Assembly: GCA_026214975.1 (NCBI GenBank)
Contig: CM047806.1
Location: 99,595,811-99,659,810, forward strand
Source of the DNA: Gentiana macrophylla
Lineage: Eukaryota > Streptophyta > Magnoliopsida > Gentianales > Gentianaceae
DNA: 64,000 nt
Direction: 5' to 3'
Positions 48,200-58,316 of the stretch are shown here, in pieces. The notes under the pieces were generated by a model. The model made no database searches. It saw only the letters and a list, made by a program, of their open reading frames with translations, and was not told where the DNA came from. Position 1 is the stretch's first letter. Every line of letters starts with the position of its first letter. A program made the translations under genes and the position numbers.

Positions 48200-48780
48200 A
48201 ACTTATGTTTATTTCCTTCTTTTCTCACACAACGTCAATTGATACGTTTCTAGCATGTGTGTATATTTCATATCCGCTGATAAATATTGTTCTCTCTAAA
48301 TGTTAAAGGAGTGATATTATGTTTATTTCCTTATTTTTACCCTTCTTTTCTCACACAACATCGTTTTTAACACGTTACCGGTATATGTAACCACGTAGAA
48401 CTTTGAACTTTCAACAAACACGGAAAAGACAATTTTACCCCTTTTTTTTCTCAACATCGTCTGATGGCAAAAGCCATTGCAATAAATTATGTTTATTTTC
48501 TTGCATTTACCCATTTTACCCCCCTTTTTTCCATCACAACACCGTCTCATGGCAAAAGCTACTGCAATAAATTATGTTTATTTCCTTAAAAAAAAAATTT
48601 ATTTCCTTATTTTTACTCTTCTTTTATCACACAACACCGTCTAATATGTTACTAGCAGATGTAACCACATACAACCTTCAACAAACACGGAAAAGACAAT
48701 TTTACCCCTTTTCCTTTCTCTCACCACAATGTCTGATGGCAAAAGCTACTGCAAATGAACGTCGGTAACAACGTAGAACT
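48200..48780. repeat. Imperfect tandem repeat of about 100-250 bp units
   Basis: Blocks built from ATGTTTATTTCCTT, CTCACACAACA-CGTC, ACAAACACGGAAAAGACAAT and TGATGGCAAAAGC recur two to four times at 48212, 48318, 48489 and 48577. It lies between the LINE and the DUF716 gene. A diverged copy of its TATATTTCATATTC...CTAGATG part lies on the other side of the LINE (42865-42911). Confidence 0.65.
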
Positions 48781-48836
48781 TTTAACAAAACACAAAAAAA
48801 GACGAGCAAGAAATTACAATACAAATTTATTCCCGG

Positions 48837-48881
<45 letters not shown>
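48837..48881. repeat. Poly(A) tract of 45 bases
   Basis: An uninterrupted A run. No retroposed body could be recognised upstream, so it is listed only as a homopolymer. Its true length is uncertain. Confidence 0.85.
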
Positions 48882-48883
<2 letters not shown>

Positions 48884-49109
48884 TGCAAATACCGCTGCTC
48901 CATTCTATGAATCTCCAACTAGCCACCTACCTTTAACAATCAAGTATATTCAGAATCTAGTCATGGTTTCTGCTTCAAATCCATGGTAATCAACAACCTT
49001 AATCTTTAAGGACACTACCCTACAAAACAAGAAAAAGAAATGGAAAAAAAAATATATAAGAACAAAAATATGAATATGCAAATGGTTCAAGGAATCATCA
49101 TTTCCTATC

Positions 49110-51716
49110 TTATCCCTCTTCCGGTGTCTGTGAACTCTTAAGGATCGTGTGGTGGCCACATCTCGAGTCTACAACACAATAGGCTCCTGTTGTTGCAACA
49201 AGAACACCAAGAACAAGCGAAAACAGCTGCAAATTGGCGAACAACTCGCCTCTGATCTCGTCTTCCTTTGAATGACATAGTATTGCGTCTTCTTGCAGAT
49301 AACACCCGCTTGGCATCATTGAACCGTAGAGAGTGAAGGCGGTTTGATAGAACCAGAGGCCTTGAAGAGTTATTACGATGCCATTAAATAAATCCACAGG
49401 GAAAGATGTTGGCATAAGGGCTCCAGCAATTGTAGATGCAATGCAGAGACCTATTAGGACGACGAGGATAAGATGGTAATATCCTTCTAGGCCTTGATGT
49501 GTAGTTGAGTGAAAATAGAACAAAAAATACTCTGCGCAAAACGCCGTAGATGCTATCAAGCACAAGGATCCTTCAGGCAATGGAAGAAAGCTGAGAATAA
49601 TGTTAAAAGAGAGGATGTTAAAACCGGAAGCAATCACAAACACACCGACATTTCTCAAGGTGTAAGTACTTGTATTTATGCAGACAGAGAAACAGGTTTG
49701 TATAACAACACACGACCCCGATTCTCATTTGGTGTGTTGGCTATATGGATCGCATGTCTCCATTATGCTCTATCAAAGACAAAATAAAATTTATGCTAAA
49801 GAATCATTATGAAACACAGAATAGTCAAATCTTTCCAGAACTTTTGTGATGAATTTGTGAATATAGTGAACATACATTTGGTTCTTAGAAGATGAAAAAT
49901 ATTTGATTTTTTACATAGTCTTAACCAAATCTGAGAAATAAGAAAAATTTAATGGTGAAAGGGCAAAATGGCTAATATTACTGTTGTTTGCAAGCCTGGT
50001 CATGTCCCCATGTTGGAGGGTAAAAATGTAAAGAAACGTATAACCATGATCCCATCATGTATCGGAGGAGTGTATAACACAACCATGATGCCCAAAAGTG
50101 ACGGTAAGTAACCTACAAGGAAGGTTAGGAAAATTTGGCAGCTGAGTTTTCAGAAAAATAACGGTAAATATTGCAGCGGAACTAGAGGAGGCTAAGAAGT
50201 GAAAAAAGGGTGAGTTGCTTGGCATATAACATAATTAGCCTTTTTAAACTATATACTTGTATTCTGAGGTTAGATATACCACCTTCCTACAGTGGCATGT
50301 GCACTAAAACATCAAAATAAGAAAGAACATGGAGAAGCTCCAATGGGAGATTCAAAATCAAAATATGAAAATGCCAATGAAGAAGATGACATGATCAAAT
50401 TACATTAAAATCTTGAAGAACTGATGATAGCAACAAAGCTATGCCACTTTTGAGCTGATGATAGCACCAAAGTTATCTGGAAAATAAAATCTTTTAGGTT
50501 ATTTCATCTACTTGCAGCAAAGGGATTCAACAAATATTGCATGAAAAGACACTCAGTTCTCCAATGCTACGAGTTTCCCTGTCTATCAGCCTATGGAGGC
50601 AACAAATTTCGCAGTTTGATCATAGCACATCCGGGAACAATTACTCCCTCCGTCCAAAAAATAATGGCGCAGTTGATTATGCACATACTTTAAGTATGTG
50701 ATTCCAGATCCTATTTATTTTGATTTAAGTGGCCGACAAAATCCAGCTTTACCGCATGGAAACAATACTCAGGTTGCTTTTGCTCACCACAGCGATATAT
50801 TGTTCATGAGGCAAGAATGGTTCCATTATGTAGTTTACATAATAAGGAACAGTAAAACCTGACACTAAAGCTATGGCATGACTACAAATATATAAGAAAA
50901 AGGGTCCCACTTCAAGGCTTTTAAAATGGTCTGCTTCAAGGCTACAATGCTCAAGTTGGCATACTAGAGATCATTTGCCGAAGAGGCATAACCCGAATGG
51001 TAAAAGTGCCGAGTTCTCTACTGGACCACTTCAATCCCTACTACATGCAAGAAATTATCTACTTTATAAGGTTACAACTGTGTGGTTCAAATTGTTTCTG
51101 TCAAAAAGAAAAAAAAACACACACACACACACACAAAACAACATAGAAATCGTTTAAAACAAGCCCCTACATCTGCTGATTACGTGGTGAAAAAACTAGC
51201 AAAAAGGCAATCACTATCATGAATGTTGAAGTTTTGTGGAGTGACAGGATATATAAAAGAAAATTTCCCTCTAAAATAACCTGTTGCAACCAAGTAAACA
51301 TAATGTACAATCCTTTGTGAAAGAAAAAAACCAACAAGTAATACATTGAAAACTATAATAGCAAGACTGACCTGGTTTTCTCAGAAAGCAAAGCGATTAC
51401 ACCGAAGACAAAGAACATAAGTAGCATCCCACCATGTTCAAAATTGTTCAGGTGTTTAGGGTTCAAAATTCCATCAACAAACCACTTAAGGTGTGTCGAA
51501 TACAGAAGCTCAATGCACATATCAATGAAGGATCCAATTATAACAACATAGAGTTCCAAGTACTTGAGTTTCCCATCAAAACCTGGAACAGGATTCCATA
51601 CTCTTACCCGAAACGATTTCGGGTTCGATGCATATCGCTAAAGCACACCATGTATGCCATACTCCAACAAGAAGAAATAGTGATCCTGGAAGAACATGAC
51701 CCGGAAAAGAACCCAT
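49110..51716 (-). CDS. DUF716/TMEM45-family membrane protein gene, two coding exons, exon-1 frameshift
   Basis: Exon 1 runs 51716-51372 and starts [23 protein letters not shown], the typical start of this plant family. After about 30 residues an apparent 2-bp loss near 51630 shifts the frame; the family sequence then continues as [20 protein letters not shown], then [14 protein letters not shown] and [13 protein letters not shown]. The donor is CAG/GTCAGT at 51371. Exon 2 starts after TTCTCAG at 49590 and reads [33 protein letters not shown] and [14 protein letters not shown], ending at 49110. Total about 275 residues with some seven membrane segments, normal for the family. The conserved FEHGGM and [10 protein letters not shown] motifs are intact. 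The molecular role is poorly known; members are membrane proteins linked to stress and pathogen responses. The 1.78-kb intron holds a Stowaway-like end. The frameshift may be error or real loss. Confidence 0.82.
49591..51371 (-). other. Intron of the DUF716 gene
   Basis: This 1781-bp GT-AG intron has no other gene in it. A CTCCCTCCGTCC sequence at 50644 is a Stowaway-type terminus whose partner is not visible, so it is a fragment or solo end. A short (CA)n lies at 51117-51136. Donor and acceptor join the two conserved family segments in phase. Confidence 0.75.
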
Positions 51717-53747
51717 CTTTCCAGCTACTCAAATCAACTAAAGAAAAAACCCGTTTATCCCTATTCCTTGCAACTCCCCCAAATCCAGAAATTCCCAACA
51801 ATTTTTTATTTTGCTTTGTATCTGTGCAATATAAAATCAAGAATCCTCTCAAAATCACAGATTGACAGTTAGACTACAACTGTTCTAGCAAATTTCATCC
51901 AGGATGTAGAATTGGAGGAAATTACAAAATACTCCTCTGGTTCTTCAGTAATAATATATTCTTTCGTGAACTGAATCAATTATCTGTCCAATTTGAAAGC
52001 AAAAACACAATCAATACTCGTCTCCATCTTTTTCCTCATTCAGAAACACTATTTGCAGTTGACTTATTACTAATTAGTAATTTAATTGAATAACAATTCA
52101 ATAAAGGAGTGTACGAAGGTTCTAGTGCATTTCCAACTGTCAACTCTTCACATTCAATCAAATATTCAAAATTGGCTGCTGGAAAGCCGATACTACTACG
52201 AGCCCTCAATCTCTCACGCACCGCCCCAAACAGAACAGACAGATCCATGGTTCATATAACAGAACGAATAAATCTATAAACAAGGAATAAAACCCAATCT
52301 AAAATACTTAATCTAGTACTTACATGCCCTGTTTTGAGTACAATTATGTAATTGTAGAAGAAAGAAAAGAGGATGAAGCGACTTACTTGAACAGTGGCAC
52401 AGATTTTGCATGCCGTTGATCTTTATAACATAGTTATTAGAAAATCATAAGCCAAATCTATAAAAAAGAAAAGAAAGGCTGCAAAAAGGCATTTGAATGA
52501 CAGACCCCACGGACGGAGTTTTCCATTTAGTGAAAAGAAAAGATTTTGAAGTGGAAATATGGAGGTGATTGCGTGGGGATCAGCGGAGAAAGGGTTTGAT
52601 GATGGCGTCGGATTTTTGATCTAGAGAAAGTGGAAAAAAGACGACAGCTTTGAAAACAGCGACAGCAAATTATATGAGCATGATTGGATTTGCATTTACT
52701 GGCCGGCACGTGTTCCACCATGCAACTGTTTCTTTTTCCGAAGGTTTTAGAAAATATTCAAATTGTGTGGTCCACATCATATCTCCCGTCACTTCAAGAT
52801 ATATGAGATATTTCAGATAAAATCGCCCACGCTGTCGCAGACCGCTGATAATAATCTTTCTAAATTGATCAGATGTAAATCTAACGCGATCAACGGTGCA
52901 GATACCCGTTGTGTCACTCGTTGTGGCACAACCGTTGTGTCTGTATCATTACTCTCCGACTTCATAAGTATACTACCTCCATCTCACAAAAATGTCCATT
53001 TTTTGGTGTATTCATATTAAGAAAATAATTCATGTATTGTATTTTAAGCATCAACAGACATATATCTATATTTTATAATAAATGCTTATTTTAAAATATG
53101 AAAAGAATATACAAACATTAAATGTATAACATGAGTATGTTCAAAAAAGATGCACTAAGAACACTAGCAATGAATCATTTTTTTCCGGATGTAAAGTCTA
53201 CTTTTTGTTAGATGAGACATTGTCACTTTCTTTACCAATTTACAATGAGATAAAAATTCACGATGTGAGACACTTGGAATGTGATATGCACACATTCTCT
53301 ACAATATTTCTCTCTCTTCATTATCAACCAGCTCTTTCTCTCATCTTCTGTAGTCAAATCTTTTATTTCATTCCTTTTTTTCCTCCACAAATCAAGGAAA
53401 ATGATATGCCAGACTACACTTCATACAGAAGGCACTCTAACCACTACACGCGCTGAAATTTCTCGATTAAAGTGATCAATTATTTTTTGTGATGGGTCCC
53501 AATAGAATATGTGGTGTTGATTGTGTTGTGTAAGATGTTGTGGTTGAAAGAGTAGTGGATGTATCACTACTCACAAATCAAGCACGAGATTGCAGAAGGA
53601 GCAGATTGTCGACATCTATTGGTACAGTTTTGAAAACCCATTTCAAGTGATAAGACGTCGTGTCTCAGAACATGAGCAGAAAGACTACAATGTTCCCGTT
53701 GTGAAAAGTCACATTGTCACTTTATGTATCATTGTAGAATTATTGGT
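51717..53747. other. 5' flank of the DUF716 gene
   Basis: Minus-strand 5'-UTR and promoter of the DUF716 gene should lie here, but no TATA box or start site can be chosen with confidence. A 70-codon open stretch at 52248-52036 (minus) could be a leader ORF; I do not recognise it. A Stowaway-like CTACCTCCATCTCACAAAA word at 52975 lacks a partner. The rest is AT-rich and unassigned. Confidence 0.45.
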
Positions 53748-53752
53748 TTATC
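53748..53752. repeat. Target site duplication TTATC, left
   Basis: Matches TTATC at 56073-56077 exactly, flanking the solo LTR. Confidence 0.85.
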
Positions 53753-56072
53753 TCAGAACGCCCGCCCCCGGATACTGGCGCTTATCCTAAGGAAACGCGT
53801 TCGCCAGCGTATAGCATTAAATAAATCTAATATTATACGCAAGCATCTACGCCGTCAGATCAAATAAAAGCAAACGGAAGCTAAAAAGACTTTAGGTAGA
53901 AGCGTAAAAGCTACTATGAATAGAAATTAACCATACTAAAGATGGAAATGTAACTTTATTACATTAAAAGGAAAATACGAAATCCAAAATAAACGTCGAC
54001 GACAAGTCTCGAAAGACCAAAAGCCTACTCCAAATGGACTAAAAAGCCTATTAAACGAATAACAAAATAAATAAAAGATAAATCTTCAACGAGGCGTCGT
54101 CATCGAAATCCTCCTCGTAAACATGCTCAACATGTTCGTCTTCTCACCCTACAATGCATACAAAAGAAAATGCAAAGAAGGTAAGTACAAAGTACTTAGT
54201 AAAAGTGAGAAGCTATGACAACAATTAAGATTTATAAAGAAAAGATATTTAATCGCTTAGTTATTTATGTGTGATGACTAATCTCGGGGTTCATTTCATG
54301 TCCATCAACATGAATTGACTAAACGCTTCTACTTAACTTATCTATGTTACAACCGCACTCAAGCGGCACTACGCCGTATCCACTTTTGGGACACTCTTGG
54401 CAACATATTAGTGGATCACACCAATATCCACGAGTCTGAATAGGTAGACTCGATAGTAGACGCATACATCTCGGTGGAGTCACCCGAACTTGTGGTTTTT
54501 TTTTACCTACGGGTTCTTCCACCTTCGAGGTAGCACACACATCATGATATAGACCGGTGCCTATCCAAGAGAGACATGTTGTTTAATCTTTTACTAGTCA
54601 AGACGTATTTATTAAAATGATTAACTAACCACCTAAGTGTTTTCAAGTAATCTCCTAACAAATACTACTCTCTTCCTGACCACTGCATACGTAAAAGGCC
54701 TAGCAATTACATACGCATATTGATGAATGCTAATTCATCAAAGCACAAGACTATCCTCGCTTCTTCCGACGGATCCGAACTTCAACTCCCTTTAAGAGTA
54801 CATTCGGTGTTTTAACCGAACGAATCGAAGCTCAATTCAGGCTTGTTTATGTTTATACAATGTTATCATACACAAATTAAGGGTTTAAAACAATAATAAC
54901 ATGATTATGAAGCCCAAACCAAGTGAAAAGATAAAACAAGAAAAACTAGGTAAAACATGTCAAACGCCCGCTTGACATCCTATGGACGCCCGTCCGACAT
55001 CGAACGCCCGTCCACTAATCCCCAAACGCCCGTCAGTCAAAAAAAGCTACATCCTGAATCAAAAGTCTAACCTCAAACGCCTGTCGCTTTGTGCAAACGC
55101 CCGTTTGAGATGCTATGATCGCAAACGCCCGTTTGCTTGCTGTGCAAACGCCGCTTGCTCGAAGTTTTTCCCAAAACGCTAAAATCTTCAAAACGCGATT
55201 TCTACTCCGTTTCTAACCTAATTAACATCGAATTAAACCCAGTAAAACACAGAAAAACATATCTAATCAAACCATAGCATCGATGATCATTGATCAACGA
55301 AAAGACACATCTTCCTATCATTTAAACACCTTAAAACTTGATCTAAACCTTATAAACGATAATTGGAATCATAGGAAGAGCCTCTTACCTTAATTGCCAA
55401 CAAAACCGCAAGCAACACACCAAGCAGCTGCAACAACTGTTGATCCTCAACCCCAAAACCTATGTGATCAACAAGAAACCCTAAAATCCTATTTCTTTGC
55501 AGAAAACCGAAACTGAAAAAGCCTGTAAAACTGAAGATTACCTGGGTTTACTACTGTGAAACTATTTTTAGATTATTCTACGCTTCAAGACGATCGTTTC
55601 GACTACTCATGGCTGCAAAACAGAGTTACGGTTTAAAAGATACGAATTTTTCAAGAATCGAACTCTACGAATACCGAAAACTAGGGTTAAACTGAAAACT
55701 TACGAAATTGAGAGATATTATTTTCCAAAGTTGCGTCTCCTCGCGCTGATCACTTTTCTCTCCTGCGGCACCTTGATAAGATGAACGGATTGATCACACG
55801 GTTCTCCCTTTTATTTCGCTTTCTTCTCCGCGTTGCCTCTTCCTCTCTGCCGTTCCATCTCTCTTTTTTTCTTCAGAAAAATGCGTGTGAACTAATGAAT
55901 TAATTTGGGGATTAATTCCTTTTTATAGCCAATAATTAAATCCTTTATAATTAATAGCTAAATTCTTTAATTAATTCCTTTTTAATTAAATAAATGGGAC
56001 AAATAATAACTAGGTCGTAATAAATACACCCAATGACTATTTTACCCTTTTACGAATAGTCGGGATGTTACA
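53753..56072 (-). repeat. Solo LTR of a chromovirus-like Ty3/gypsy element
   Basis: This 2320-bp LTR is on the minus strand, starting TGTAACATCCCGAC at 56072 and ending GGGCGTTCTGA at 53753. It is flanked by a perfect 5-bp duplication, TTATC, with no internal region, so it arose by LTR-LTR recombination. The TATA box CTATAAAAAGG lies at about 55918-55930 (minus), some 150 bp in, as in the LTR at 32109-34045. That LTR also shares the unusual ...TCTGA terminus. An eight-unit palindrome-like array lies at 54962-55154. Confidence 0.88.
54962..55154. repeat. Palindrome-like array in the solo LTR (CAAACGCCCGTTTG type)
   Basis: The core ACGCCCG or a one-base variant starts at 54964, 54986, 55004, 55026, 55077, 55097, 55125 and 55148. 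Intervals are 22, 18, 22, 51, 20, 28 and 23 bp. The best units (55095-55108 and 55123-55136) are CAAACGCCCGTTTG, with 6-bp arms round CC. Others keep different arms, such as GGACGCCCGTCC at 54984. The array lies about 920-1110 bp into the LTR, downstream of the TATA box. Confidence 0.78.
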
Positions 56073-56077
56073 TTATC
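56073..56077. repeat. Target site duplication TTATC, right
   Basis: Second copy of the 5-bp duplication around the solo LTR. Confidence 0.85.
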
Positions 56078-56348
56078 ACATTGGCTCTTCTCACAAAAAA
56101 AAGTGTATATCACATTGGCAATTTTAGAGCCAATGTGGTTGCTCTAAAATTGGAGGATTTTTTTTAGCAGTGGTCATCTTCTTCTTGGAGAAACAAGCTG
56201 GTTGAATGGAAATGGAAGATCAATAGATTTTCCGGCGAACTGATCTACTAGTTTCCGGCGGACTGTTCCAACATTTCTTATTTTGGTCTCAGATTAATCC
56301 AGTTACATTCATATTTTGGGCGTGATTTTCTTACTTTCAAATCCAATA

Positions 56349-56353
<5 letters not shown>

Positions 56354-56432
<79 letters not shown>
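56354..56432. repeat. (TA)n microsatellite
   Basis: About 79 bp of TA repeats directly before the Helitron terminus. AT-rich DNA is a preferred Helitron target. Confidence 0.95.
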
Positions 56433-56433
<1 letters not shown>

Positions 56434-57433
56434 TAGTAAAACGGTACTCCGTGTAACGCACTTGAGTGCCCATCTTAGATGCTTACCTTAATGTCAAAAA
56501 CTATTAAATATAAAATACATTTTAACTAAAATATCACTCCACACATTTTAAGACAACACAATATAAATGACGAAATTTAGCCGGCATTGATATTATACAA
56601 CAAATTATGATGTCAATTATTTAACATGATTTACAATTAGACAAATGTTTTGACTTACTTACATGTATTACCGATACAAAAACAAAAGTTCCAAACTACA
56701 TTTAACACTCATCAATAAAATACATTTATCATGGTATTAGTAAAAATTGGCCTTTATTCACACTAAAACTAACTAACGACGTGCCCATGCTATAAGTTTT
56801 AACTTATTTGACGATATTAAATACGAAGAAATGTAGAAAATAGTATTTAACTTCATAACCCATTTAATTCATGTTCATCGGCCCAGCAGTCCAATTTTTT
56901 ACTGTTCATCGGATTTCATATTAAAAAAAATTGATTTCGGCAACTGCGACATATAAATAGGAATGAATAGAGTAATAAAATATTAATGTTATGTCTGTTT
57001 CCTTCGTCGAGAAGTATAGCCAAATATATAAAATAAAACAAATAAAAAGAAGGGGTGCGTGGGGTTGTTTTCGATCCATTTTTCTTCTCGGTAATGATTT
57101 TGGTGTCTATCTCGAGAGGGTTGTGTGGTTCAGACACAAAGCAAAATAATATGTAATTAAATTGGAATCGGATACATCTTAAGCACAACACACATAATAA
57201 GGTTAAATTAAGGCTAATATGCAGATTAAAAAAAATTGAAAGAAAAAAAAAAAACCCCCCGATGAACAGTAAAATGCATGGTTGATGAACAGTGAAGAAA
57301 GATGGGCCGCTGGACCGATGAACAGTAAAAAAAAGGTGGGCTTTTGGGCTGATGAACAGTAAAAATGAGGAACCAATCAAAAAAAAAAATGTCACTCCCT
57401 CACACACTCTTGTCTTCTTATTATATAGAGAGA
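56433..57433 (-). mobile_element. Non-autonomous Helitron, 1001 bp
   Basis: On the minus strand it starts TCTCTCTATATAATAAG (57433) and ends ACGGAGTACCGTTTTACTAG (56433). The final CTAG fits the Helitron 3' rule CTRR, and a small hairpin (ACGG-AGTA-CCGT) lies just upstream. The flanks are A and T, the expected insertion between A and T with no target duplication. No Rep/helicase is present. A run of GATGAACAGT words lies at 57261-57364. The 492-bp open frame on its minus strand (57407-56916) is low-complexity and not accepted as a gene. Confidence 0.75.
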
Positions 57434-57691
57434 TATGTTTTACGGAACTTGTAGATGCAAGTTGTTTTTTTAAATGATTTTTTTTAACGGTAAGAATTGC
57501 TATTTGATCCCTTGAATTTTACTTTTTTATTTATTTGGGTCAATAGAGCATAAAGGTACTGTGGAATCATTAAGGATGGATTTGTGCATGTAATGACATG
57601 TAGATGCCGAGACAAGTTCTGCGTGATGTGGGGCAAAGAGATAGCTTTTTTCAGCAATTTGTAGCTAGAGCTTGTTATCCCTTTGAAGATT
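57434..57691. other. Unassigned stretch
   Basis: Between the Helitron and the plastid-derived segment. No ORF, repeat or RNA gene recognised. Confidence 0.5.
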
Positions 57692-57955
57692 CCACCTTGA
57701 AGTGGTGGAAGCCATCAGTTCGAGCCTGATTTTCCCTAAACCCAATGTGAGTTTTTCTATATGGCTTTGCTCCCCCCGCGATTCAATGAGAATGGATAAG
57801 TGGCTCGTGGGATTGACGCAAGGGGGTAGGGATGGCTATATTTCTGGGAGCGAACTCCGGGCGAATATGAAGCTGAATATGAAGCGTGTGGATACAAGTT
57901 ATGCCTTGGAATGAAAGACAATTCCAAATCCGCTTTGTCTACGGACAAGGAAGCT
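57692..57955 (+). other. Nuclear insertion of plastid DNA (trnV-GAC to rrn16 leader)
   Basis: The sequence follows the plastid rRNA operon upstream region in order: the 3' part of trnV-GAC, the spacer CCCAATGTGAGTTTTTCTAT, then the Prrn promoter with GGATTGACGCAAGGGGG-type and GGGATGGCTATATTTCTGGG-type blocks. GCGAACTCCGGGCGAATATG and AATCCGCTTTGTCTACG leader words follow. Scattered substitutions and a small duplication (GAATATGAAGCT/GAATATGAAGCG near 57863-57886) show decay, so it is an old nuclear copy, not a functional promoter. The identity of the upstream rrn16 region is from memory of conserved plastid sequence. Confidence 0.85.
57693..57738 (+). pseudogene. trnV-GAC: Truncated plastid trnV-GAC
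   Basis: The 3' 46 bases of plastid tRNA-Val(GAC) are present, including the T-arm GTTCGAGCCTGATT, with one change in the acceptor side (TTTCCC for TATCCC) and one in the anticodon-stem region. The 5' half is missing. Not functional. Confidence 0.75.
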
Positions 57956-58308
57956 ACAAAATATCTTACTTACAAAATATCTATAGTACAGGCAGAAGGC
58001 CAAGAGCCTATTCGGTGTCCATTGTGATTGCTTTAAATGATGAATTGATTTTCTAAATAGATACTTTTTATGAACAATTTATTTTCAAAAAATTGACACT
58101 TTTTGTAGGACGGAGGTAGTATCTGGCTTACGGGTCTTGTTTATCAGGTTTATTGATGTCATTTTGCTTCCTGCACCATATTTGAATACTTTTTCTTCTT
58201 TACAAACGTGTAAAATTACTTTCGGTATCACATATGTATAAATGCTATTATCCACCGTATGTTATTGTAAGTGACGTTCCTTTTGTACAATGAACGTTCG
58301 TGTCATTG
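57956..58308. other. Unassigned stretch with a Stowaway-like end
   Basis: GGACGGAGGTAGTA at 58109-58122 looks like a Stowaway right terminus, but no left terminus was found. Otherwise nothing recognisable. Confidence 0.4.
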
Positions 58309-58316
58309 ACGTTACT

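Noticed and set aside
50644..50675. Complete Stowaway MITE in the DUF716 intron
   Set aside because: Only one CTCCCTCCGT end is present; no inverted partner was found within a plausible distance.
50970..51050. Possible SINE promoter (TAACCCGAATGG, then CACTTCAATCCC) in the DUF716 intron
   Set aside because: Box matches are too loose and no element boundaries are visible.
52036..52248. 70-codon ORF upstream of the DUF716 gene
   Set aside because: No family recognised and no supporting splice or start context; kept only as a possible leader ORF in the flank entry.
56916..57407. 163-codon hydrophobic frame on the minus strand
   Set aside because: It lies inside the Helitron over A/T-rich low-complexity and GATGAACAGT repeats, with no domain.
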